Below are positions 14,108 to 19,589 of a DNA stretch of 19,589 bases, one piece after another. A program made the translations under genes and the position numbers. The notes under the pieces were generated by a model that had not been told where the DNA came from, ran no database searches, and saw only the letters and a list, made by a program, of their open reading frames with translations. The first letter of the stretch is position 1, and each line of letters begins with the position of its first letter. The DNA comes from Bacillota bacterium (GTDB taxonomy: Bacteria; Bacillota; Clostridia; Oscillospirales; Ruminococcaceae): NCBI GenBank assembly GCA_023431215.1, contig JAEYXR010000025.1, positions 1 to 19,589 on the forward strand. The letters run 5' to 3'.

Positions 14108-14858
14108 TCTCTTGTGCCCTCCTTCCAGAAGTATAAAGCAGGTGCAGGATACCAAAAGCGGCACCCAATATAGCCAGAGCAATGATATCCAGCTTGAGGT
14201 AAGCAGCCAGTACAAAGCCCATCAGGAAAAAGGGAATGGTGGACTTTTTGTTCATCATGTTCATCAGCATGGCAAGACCAAGGGCGGGAATCATAGCACC
14301 GATAAGCTTAAGAATGCTGATAACCTGAGCGGGAACAATGGCGAGCATTTTTTCCATAAAGGGTGCACCCAGTAAAACGCAAAGAAAAGCGGGGATAAAG
14401 TAGGTAATAAAGGGAACCACCTGTGACCCAAAGAGGTTCATGGCGATAACACCCTTGGTGTTGCCTTCGGCAGCATATTTATCTGCTTTATGTACCCAGA
14501 TGGGGTTAAGGGACATTTTGGCATTGGAGCAAAGAATGCCCAAAAAGCCAAGGGAAACTGCGATGGGGAGTCCAACAGAGGGATCTGCGTGGGAGGCCAT
14601 GGTCATATAAACACCCAAATAACCGGCCAGAGCCAGGTCAGAGGGCAGGGAGCCGCCAATGGCCACCAAGCCGATGTACGCCATCATAATGGTGCCGCCG
14701 CACTGCAGACCATAGGTCAAATCTCCCAGCAGCAAGCCGTTGATAAGACCTGCCACCAATGGTGCGCCAAAGTACATGGACCATCTCAACCACATGGGGA
14801 ACGCAGTAGCAACCAGCCATGTCAACAGTGCGATGATCAGCGCATGAACAAACTGCAT
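14100..14858 (-). CDS. PTS mannose/fructose/sorbose-family IIC component
   Basis: This 252-residue polytopic membrane protein has the family layout. Early helices contain PLVAGLINGLLLGDLTYGLQ, followed by IGLVAIGGSLPSDLALAGYLG, the family reentrant signature near the substrate site, and a helical bundle to the C-terminus. With IID it forms the permease that binds the sugar while IIB phosphorylates it. AAGGAG lies about nine bases before the ATG. The gene is separated from IIB by 86 bases that hold two small hairpins, a wider gap than elsewhere in the operon, and it overlaps IID downstream. Substrate is unknown. Confidence 0.93.
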   Translation of the reverse strand: MQFVHALIIALLTWLVATAFPMWLRWSMYFGAPLVAGLINGLLLGDLTYGLQCGGTIMMAYIGLVAIGGSLPSDLALAGYLGVYMTMASHADPSVGLPIAVSLGFLGILCSNAKMSLNPIWVHKADKYAAEGNTKGVIAMNLFGSQVVPFITYFIPAFLCVLLGAPFMEKMLAIVPAQVISILKLIGAMIPALGLAMLMNMMNKKSTIPFFLMGFVLAAYLKLDIIALAILGAAFGILHLLYTSGRRAQENV

Positions 14859-14884
14859 GATACCAACTCCTTCTTTCTTATAAA

Positions 14885-14933
14885 CACCGCAACCTCAGTA
14901 CGGTGAATTTTAAGGCGAAAAGACCCTTTCGCC
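14885..14933 (-). other. Pair of intercistronic hairpins between IIB and IIC
   Basis: GGCGAAA (14914-14920) pairs with TTTCGCC (14927-14933) over a six-base loop, and CACCG (14885-14889) pairs with CGGTG (14901-14905). They lie in the only sizeable gap inside the PTS operon, so they may tune the IIB:IIC ratio by mRNA processing or partial termination. No long T run follows on the minus strand, so full termination is unlikely. Confidence 0.4.
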
Positions 14934-14944
14934 ATGGATACGAT

Positions 14945-15421
14945 TTAAAGCTTACCGGCAATGCTTACCCTGCTTTCCTGCTGTACCATCTGCAAATAAA
15001 CATCGACACCCAAATCCAGCAGCTTACGGAATACCAGTATTTCGGTGGGAGAAGCATACACATTACGGGTAATGGATTTTCTGGAAGGACCTGCACCCAT
15101 GTTTCCAATGTTCAGTTCCTTTAAAACCACCCCTTTTTCCACCAGAGCAAGGGCACAATCGGGAATTTTAAACAGCAGCATGGTGTTAACACCACTGTCG
15201 GTACCCTCCTGTTGGATTTTATCAGCAGCCTGTGCCACCGAAATCAGCTCAACCTTAACACCCGAGGGAGCGGCCATAGAAAGGACTGTGCTCATAAAAG
15301 AATCTTTTGCCAATGCGTCGTCAATGACCAAAATATTTTTGATGCTTAAGATTTTGGTCCACGAAGCAATTACCTGACCGTGTACCAGTCTTTCGTCCAC
15401 TCTGCTCATTACAATTTTCAT
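14945..15421 (-). CDS. PTS mannose/fructose/sorbose-family IIB component
   Basis: This 158-residue cytosolic subunit accepts phosphate from IIA and transfers it to the incoming sugar. The N-terminus MKIVMSRVDERLVHGQV places the phosphorylated His14 in the invariant DERLVHGQV motif. VIDDALAKDSF, NIGNMGAGP and the C-terminal LGVDVYLQMVQQES segment also match the family, and the length is typical. It starts 26 bases after the IIA stop, and ACGAGAGGAG precedes its ATG. IIA and IIB are separate proteins here, unlike the fused ManX-type IIAB. Confidence 0.94.
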   Translation of the reverse strand: MKIVMSRVDERLVHGQVIASWTKILSIKNILVIDDALAKDSFMSTVLSMAAPSGVKVELISVAQAADKIQQEGTDSGVNTMLLFKIPDCALALVEKGVVLKELNIGNMGAGPSRKSITRNVYASPTEILVFRKLLDLGVDVYLQMVQQESRVSIAGKL

Positions 15422-15446
15422 CTGTAATACTCCTCTCGTGTAACAG

Positions 15447-15869
15447 CTATTGCTGGGCTGTCAATGTGCTGGACAAGGCCTGAATGCCTGCGCATCCCTC
15501 TTCCAGAACAATCCTTTTTACTTCTGCCAAATTAGAATATTCCTGTGCAGAAAGCGCCTCAATTAACATGGTAAGGTTAACGCCGGTAATAACATCTACA
15601 TTTTTCTGTTCCATGTAGGAACGATAAATGCCGGCTGCTGTAATAAAAGGACTTCCGCCGGCCAAGTCGGCAAGAATGAGACATTCACCGCTTTTTACGG
15701 CTTCAGAAACAAAAGCATCAACCTCTGTTTTATACTCTGTCATATTCTTACCCAGCGGTAGTGGAATGGCGGAAACAGATTTTGCCGGCTGAGCACCCAT
15801 AATAAGCTCGGCAGATTTCAGCAGCTCTGTCGCCAGGTTGCCGTGGCCTAACAATAAAATTCGATACAT
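15447..15869 (-). CDS. PTS mannose/fructose/sorbose-family IIA component
   Basis: This 140-residue cytosolic subunit is the first gene of the PTS operon. The phosphorylation site His9 sits in the N-terminal MYRILLLGHGNLA motif. ILADLAGGSPF, then ITGVNLTMLIEAL, match the family core. The ATG at 15869 has GAGGTG nine bases upstream; a GTG at 15881 in the same frame would overlap that site and is less likely. It accepts phosphate from HPr and passes it to IIB. A sigma-A-type promoter and a leader hairpin lie directly upstream. Confidence 0.93.
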   Translation of the reverse strand: MYRILLLGHGNLATELLKSAELIMGAQPAKSVSAIPLPLGKNMTEYKTEVDAFVSEAVKSGECLILADLAGGSPFITAAGIYRSYMEQKNVDVITGVNLTMLIEALSAQEYSNLAEVKRIVLEEGCAGIQALSSTLTAQQ

Positions 15870-15888
15870 TTTCCAAAACACCTCGCAA

Positions 15889-15918
15889 AAGCTGCTTGCT
15901 GTAAACAGACTGCAGCTT
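15889..15918 (-). promoter_or_regulatory. Leader hairpin/dyad before the IIA start
   Basis: AAGCTGC (15889-15895) pairs with GCAGCTT (15912-15918), with an inner CTG/CAG helix around TAAA (15899-15908). It sits between the predicted transcription start and the ribosome binding site of the first PTS gene, so it may act as an RNA element or as an operator. No T run follows, so it is not a classic terminator. Confidence 0.42.
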
Positions 15919-15928
15919 GAATGAGTTT

Positions 15929-15957
15929 ATTCTAACACGGTAAAATATACCTGTCTA
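15929..15957 (-). promoter_or_regulatory. Probable sigma-A promoter of the PTS operon with spacer dyad
   Basis: On the minus strand -35 TAGACA (15957-15952), 17-bp spacer and -10 TAGAAT (15934-15929) each match five of six consensus bases. The spacer carries the dyad GGTA-N5-TACC (15939-15951), a possible operator. The predicted start is about 53 nt before the IIA ATG. Sigma-54 control would be expected for a classic LevR system, so this promoter type is informative. Confidence 0.55.
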
Positions 15958-16144
15958 ACAATCTGGTTTTGGTGACAGTTTCATATGTGTAGCCTTATCA
16001 TATTTGTAAGAACTTCATAAATTTGGTTGGAGCATAAAGGCTAAAATGCATAATTTGATAGGCTTTATAGCTATCCTACCACCAGATAAATTATAAAATA
16101 AACACACAATTAAGAAAAATAAGCATAATGTATCATAAAATTAG

Positions 16145-16173
16145 AAATGTGTAAAATAAAATGACACACATTT
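16145..16173. repeat. Inverted repeat AAATGTGT-N13-ACACATTT in the regulator/PTS spacer
   Basis: A perfect 8-bp inverted repeat with 13-bp spacer. The ACACACA(T/A) core recurs at 16102-16110 and 16301-16308 and, inverted, as ATGTGT at 15985-15990. The set is a candidate array of binding sites for the divergent PRD regulator; AT-rich sequence makes chance similarity possible. Confidence 0.4.
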
Positions 16174-16262
16174 ATTTTTATAGATTGTTTAATCTAATAT
16201 ATAATTTAATTTACTATAAAAGAGTTGAAAAAATAAAATTTATTGAAAATATATTGTAATAA

Positions 16263-16298
16263 TAGACAATTGATGCTATTGTAAATATGAATTAATAT
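16263..16298 (+). promoter_or_regulatory. Candidate promoter of the PRD regulator gene
   Basis: TAGACA (16263-16268)-N17-TATGAA (16286-16291), or the overlapping TTGATG (16270-16275)-N17-TAATAT (16293-16298). Either would start the message 20 to 30 bases before the ATG. Confidence 0.33.
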
Positions 16299-16323
16299 AG
16301 ACACACATTATGGGAGGGCGGCT

Positions 16324-18807
16324 ATGGAACACAAAAAAATGAACCGACAGGAACGAGTGTTTGAGCTGGTAAAAGAATACACAGCCAAGCTGCTTTCCGA
16401 CAGTCCCGATGTGCTTACAGGTATTTCTGCGGAGGAGGCTGCCGAACTAATGCAGCTCAACCGTGCCAATGTATCCAAGGAATTAAATAAGCTGCACCAA
16501 ATGGGGCAGTTGGTAAAAAGCCTTGGCAAGCCAACACGGTTTTTGCACAGAGGACAGCTGGTACAGGCATACCCGGGACGCTACCTGCCCACCACCATAC
16601 CGCTGGGAGAAAAGCTTTCGGATTATTTTGAAGCAGGCGGCAAAAGCTGCAAGGCGCAAAATATCCCCCTTACCCGGCTGGAACAGGATATTGGAGCCGA
16701 CAGCAGCCTACATACCGCGGTGGAGCAGGCAAAAGCTGCAATTTCTTACCCTCCCAGGGGTCTGCATACCCTGATAACCGGCAGCACAGGGGTAGGGAAG
16801 ATCCGCTTTGCACGGTTAATGTATGAGTACGGAATACAAATGGGCAAGCTGGAAAAAGATGCACCCTTTATCACCTTTAACTGTCAGGACTATGCAGGTT
16901 CTCCTCAGCTTTTGCTGGCTCAGTTGTTTGGAAGCAGCAAGGGCTCTTTGCCCGGAGCGGAAAAAAGCAGAAAAGGGCTTATTGAGCAGGCAGCAGGCGG
17001 TATTTTTTATCTGGACGGAATTCATAAGCTTTCGCCAAAGGTACAGGAGCTTTTGGTCACTCTTATGGAGAAAAACACTTTTAGCCGCTTGGGGGAGGCT
17101 TCTGTTACACGGTACGGGGATTTGATGATTGTGGCAGCTACCACAGAGGATATTGCGGTGCCGGAACTGCAAAGGTTTGTGCGTAATATGCCTGTCATCA
17201 TCCACCTGCCGGATTTAAATGAGCGCAGTGCTATGGAAATTCTGCAGTATCTGGTGCTTTTTTTTAGCAAGGAAGCAGCGGCGACAGGCACCACCTTTCG
17301 AATTCATAAGGACATTTTGGCATGTCTGACCCAGATTCCCTATCCAGGGCAAATTGGCGAGATGAAAAGCAGGATAAAGATTATTTGCTCCAAGGCCTAC
17401 CTTGAGCATTCAACTACCAGGTCAGACTCAAAAATGATGGAGATTGGGTACCGTCATCTTCCCGAAAGTATTACCTCCCTGGTAACAGGGACAACACAGA
17501 GGTCGGCCGAAGTAGCAGCGTTGTTTGAGCGCTTTGCTCAAAACTCCCTGTTGTTTGTCCCGGGTGAAACACCCGACATCCCGCTGCGGGAAGAAGATAC
17601 CCTGGAAGAAATTGAATATGAACCAGAAGCCGAGGCGGTACCTGCAGATATTGACCACTACATCGGCCGTTGTGTCACCCGTCTGCAAGGAGGCAGTGCC
17701 CGCCAGATGGAAAAACTAAGGGCTTCTGTACCCACACAGCTTTATGAAGCGGTTTATAACACTCTTGCAAAAGAGAGTGATTATCAGTCGGTTGTACAAA
17801 ACCAGACCCTTCTTTACGGCTTAATGCTGCATCTGCACCATGCTGTAGAACGCTGCAGCAGCGGTGAGATTGGCGATGCACAGGTAAATCAGGGCGTTTC
17901 TCAGCTGAACCCAAGGGAATTTGCTGTCGCTTGTCACTTAAGAGAGCAAATAGATAACAGCATGGGTGTAAAACTGCCGGACACAGAGCTGAACTTTGTT
18001 GCCACCTACCTGTATCTGGCGTTAAAATGGAGCTCCTCCAACCGCATAGGAGTTCTTGTGGTACACCATGGTGAGGGTATTGCAGAAGGGCTTGCGGAAT
18101 ACCTCAATACAGCCACAGGCTGTGCACTGGCAAAAGGCATCAGCTTTGGCAGACAAAACACCATGGAACAGCTGCTAAACCGCCTTGCTGTATTAGCCAA
18201 AGAATGTGACCAAGGGGCGGGGGTGCTGCTGTTGACCGATATGGAGCCCCTTACCGACCTACACAGGCATATTACAGCCACAACAGGAATTAAAGCACAG
18301 ACTGTCACCGGTGCAAACCTTACGCAGATGATGTCACTGGCCGACAAAATACGCCAGGGCGGATTTTCACTGGCTACATTGTTGAGTGAAAGCTGGCACA
18401 CGCCATCGACTCAGCAGGAGATAAAAGCAGAAATGCCTACCTCCTCCTTTTTAAACCGAATTATCAATGAAATTTTGGCAACCTCACTTACATTTCTTAA
18501 CCCGCGCAAGGCAGCCGATGTGCTGCTGGAGGCGCTGGACTTTATTCTGGATGACCTAAAGCTGGAGTATTCTGATGAGATTGCACTGAAATTTATATTT
18601 CACTGCTCCCACATGCTGGAGCGCGTAATCCGCAGCGAAACACTAAAGTACCCACGCGCAAAGGCGTTTCTAAATGAAAGCAGTGAGCTGATGCACATCA
18701 TTGAGCAACGGATGTCCTTTGTGGGAGAGGTTTTTGGGATACTGATTCCCATTGGTGAGCTGTGCTATGTGGCAGAAATTTTCATGCCATTTTTAGGCGA
18801 TGAGTAA
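16324..18807 (+). CDS. LevR-like PRD transcriptional regulator with degenerate sigma-54 AAA+ domain
   Basis: This 827-residue regulator has, in order: an N-terminal winged helix-turn-helix (about 5-75, SAEEAAELMQLNRANVSKEL), an AAA+ domain (about 120-370), PRD1 (about 440-568, LMLHLHHAVER with His503/505/506), a mannose-type IIA-like domain (about 573-690, VVHHGEG with His581/582), and a C-terminal PRD2 (about 709-820, FIFHCSHMLER with His760). The IIB-like domain usual in LevR appears missing, which fits the shorter length. The AAA+ domain has lost key residues: Walker A STGVGKI (Ile160 where Ser/Thr binds Mg), GSLPGA (207-212) for the sigma-54 contact GAFTGA, and LDG for the Walker B LDE (Gly232). 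It is divergent from the PTS operon it probably controls in response to PTS phosphorylation. GGGAGGG precedes the ATG. Confidence 0.88.
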   Translation: MEHKKMNRQERVFELVKEYTAKLLSDSPDVLTGISAEEAAELMQLNRANVSKELNKLHQMGQLVKSLGKPTRFLHRGQLVQAYPGRYLPTTIPLGEKLSDYFEAGGKSCKAQNIPLTRLEQDIGADSSLHTAVEQAKAAISYPPRGLHTLITGSTGVGKIRFARLMYEYGIQMGKLEKDAPFITFNCQDYAGSPQLLLAQLFGSSKGSLPGAEKSRKGLIEQAAGGIFYLDGIHKLSPKVQELLVTLMEKNTFSRLGEASVTRYGDLMIVAATTEDIAVPELQRFVRNMPVIIHLPDLNERSAMEILQYLVLFFSKEAAATGTTFRIHKDILACLTQIPYPGQIGEMKSRIKIICSKAYLEHSTTRSDSKMMEIGYRHLPESITSLVTGTTQRSAEVAALFERFAQNSLLFVPGETPDIPLREEDTLEEIEYEPEAEAVPADIDHYIGRCVTRLQGGSARQMEKLRASVPTQLYEAVYNTLAKESDYQSVVQNQTLLYGLMLHLHHAVERCSSGEIGDAQVNQGVSQLNPREFAVACHLREQIDNSMGVKLPDTELNFVATYLYLALKWSSSNRIGVLVVHHGEGIAEGLAEYLNTATGCALAKGISFGRQNTMEQLLNRLAVLAKECDQGAGVLLLTDMEPLTDLHRHITATTGIKAQTVTGANLTQMMSLADKIRQGGFSLATLLSESWHTPSTQQEIKAEMPTSSFLNRIINEILATSLTFLNPRKAADVLLEALDFILDDLKLEYSDEIALKFIFHCSHMLERVIRSETLKYPRAKAFLNESSELMHIIEQRMSFVGEVFGILIPIGELCYVAEIFMPFLGDE

Positions 18808-18864
18808 ACAACTTGTAAAGATATTGACAAAAACACCTGTTACCGGACGGAAAGGAGCAAAAAC

Positions 18865-19589
18865 ATGAAAAACTATCAGGGCATTCCGGGTAGTGAGGGT
18901 ATTGCCGTAGGAAAGGCATTGATATATCTCAACAATCCCTTTACGTTGCCTGACAAAAAAATAAGCAGTACCACAGCACCGGAGGAGCTTACAAGGCTTA
19001 TGGCAGCCGTAAACTGTGTTAAAGCCAGCTTAAAGGAAAACGCGGAACGCGTTGCCAAGGAGATTGGGGAAGAAGAAGCGGAAATTTTTGAAGCACACCT
19101 GTCTGTGCTGGATGACCCTGAAGTGATAGACAGTGCCGCAGCGCTCATTGAGGAGCATCTTTTGCCCGCACCCAACGCAATGTGGCAGACAGTACAACAA
19201 ATTGCAGATGAATTTGCACAAATTGGAGACGAATATTTTAGCGCACGGTCAGCGGATATTTTAGATGTGGGCGAGCAGGTGGTGCGAGAACTGACAGGAG
19301 AAAAACGGGTGAGTCTGGCTCGCTTAGACGAGCCTTGTATTTTAGTAAGCAAGGATATCACCCCCTCCGAAACTGCCACCATGGACAAAAAGAACGTTTT
19401 GGCCATGGTGTGCGAAATGGGCAGCCGCACCTCCCATGCGGTGATATTGTCCCGCAGTTTGGGAATACCTGCCGTGGTGGGCGTAACAGGGCTTTGTGAA
19501 GTGCTGAAAAGTGGCACCACCATGATTGTGGATGGCGCCAAAGGCAACATTATTTTGGAGCCGGACCAGGATACCCTTGCCGGTGCGCT
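18865..19589 (+). CDS. ptsI: PTS enzyme I (phosphoenolpyruvate-protein phosphotransferase), 3'-truncated by window edge
   Basis: The first 241 residues of enzyme I, which takes phosphate from phosphoenolpyruvate and passes it to HPr; the family is about 570 residues, so the rest lies beyond the window. Seen are the N-terminal YQGIPGSEGIAVGKA, the helical HPr-binding segment (about 35-145, EEAEIFEAHLSVLDDPE), PSETATMDKKNVLAMV, and the phosphohistidine motif GSRTSHAVILSRSLGIPAVVG with His191. Family members usually read GGRTSH, so Gly-to-Ser before Arg is a minor change. The ATG at 18865 has AAAGGAG seven bases upstream, and the gene follows the regulator by 57 bases, probably as one operon. 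Together with the nearby HPr gene it completes a local phosphorelay. Confidence 0.93.
   Translation, partial: MKNYQGIPGSEGIAVGKALIYLNNPFTLPDKKISSTTAPEELTRLMAAVNCVKASLKENAERVAKEIGEEEAEIFEAHLSVLDDPEVIDSAAALIEEHLLPAPNAMWQTVQQIADEFAQIGDEYFSARSADILDVGEQVVRELTGEKRVSLARLDEPCILVSKDITPSETATMDKKNVLAMVCEMGSRTSHAVILSRSLGIPAVVGVTGLCEVLKSGTTMIVDGAKGNIILEPDQDTLAGA

Larger units (their letters stand above)
15870..16323. other. Divergent intergenic region between the PTS operon and its regulator (454 bp)
   Basis: No gene is seen. The region is strongly AT-rich, more so than its neighbours. On the PTS side it holds the promoter (15929-15957) and leader hairpin (15889-15918). The middle contains repeated ACACACA/TGTGT elements (15985-15990, 16102-16110, 16145-16173, 16301-16308). 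On the regulator side a candidate promoter is TAGACA-N17-TATGAA (16263-16291), overlapped by TTGATG-N17-TAATAT (16270-16298). Confidence 0.55.

Noticed and set aside
14108..14215. N-terminal extension of the IID frame by 36 residues.
   Set aside because: It only reads the end of the IIC gene in another frame; the ATG at 14107 has a good ribosome binding site and gives the family N-terminus.
16069..16084. Possible sigma-54 promoter for the PTS operon on the minus strand (TGG-TGGTAGGATA-GCT, GG-N10-GC spacing).
   Set aside because: It is the only GG-N10-GC match in the spacer on that strand but lacks the CAC of the -24 box and TTG of the -12 box, lies about 200 bp from IIA, and the regulator lacks the residues needed for sigma-54 activation.
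18876..19550. Minus-strand open frame of 224 codons opposite ptsI.
   Set aside because: The + strand encodes an unmistakable enzyme I with ribosome binding site and phosphohistidine motif; the antisense frame is Ser/Pro-rich shadow sequence.

Overview
The window reads as a chromosomal segment of a low-to-moderate GC anaerobic Firmicute, most likely a Clostridia member near Oscillospiraceae/Ruminococcaceae. This is inferred from strong AGGAGG-type ribosome binding sites, AT-rich spacers, A/T-flanked hairpin terminators and the gene families present. No rRNA, tRNA, CRISPR, transposase or phage gene is visible. The left edge cuts a membrane transporter gene and the right edge cuts ptsI.

Region 1 (2-2836, + strand) is a sulfur/selenium-type uptake cluster. 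It holds the C-terminal end of a YeeE/YedE channel protein, a TusA-like sulfur carrier, a second YeeE/YedE protein, and a thioredoxin-reductase-like flavoprotein fused to a thioredoxin fold that has lost its CxxC motif. Region 2 (2954-5106, + strand) is a translationally coupled pair, wecE-like sugar aminotransferase and rfbB/rffG-like dTDP-glucose 4,6-dehydratase, closed by a strong terminator. Together they would make dTDP-4-amino-4,6-dideoxygalactose for a surface glycan. A small DUF5658-like membrane protein (5426-5773) follows, bounded by a second, bidirectional terminator.

Region 3 (5865-11166) is a malate module with the same logic as the maeKR-maeEP cluster of Lactobacillus. A CitA/DcuS-type sensor kinase and CitB-type response regulator on the - strand diverge from a malic enzyme and a 2-hydroxycarboxylate (CitS/MaeP-type) symporter on the + strand. 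The kinase would sense external dicarboxylate, the symporter would import malate, and the malic enzyme would decarboxylate it to pyruvate. An unrecognised Cys-rich membrane protein (11232-11813) follows, then two terminator-like hairpins.

Region 4 (12110-19589) is a complete PTS locus. The - strand operon encodes mannose-family IIA, IIB, IIC and IID, a BtpA/SgcQ TIM-barrel protein, and its own HPr. Divergent from it are a LevR-like PRD regulator and ptsI (EI, cut by the window edge). The most striking observation is that the regulator's sigma-54-type AAA+ domain is degenerate at every diagnostic motif: Walker A GKI instead of GK[ST], GSLPGA instead of GAFTGA, and DG instead of DE in Walker B. 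Consistent with this, the PTS operon is preceded by a good sigma-A-type promoter carrying a small dyad in its spacer, with a hairpin at the start of the leader. This points to a PTS-controlled regulator that no longer uses sigma-54, driving a self-contained phosphorelay for an unknown substrate.
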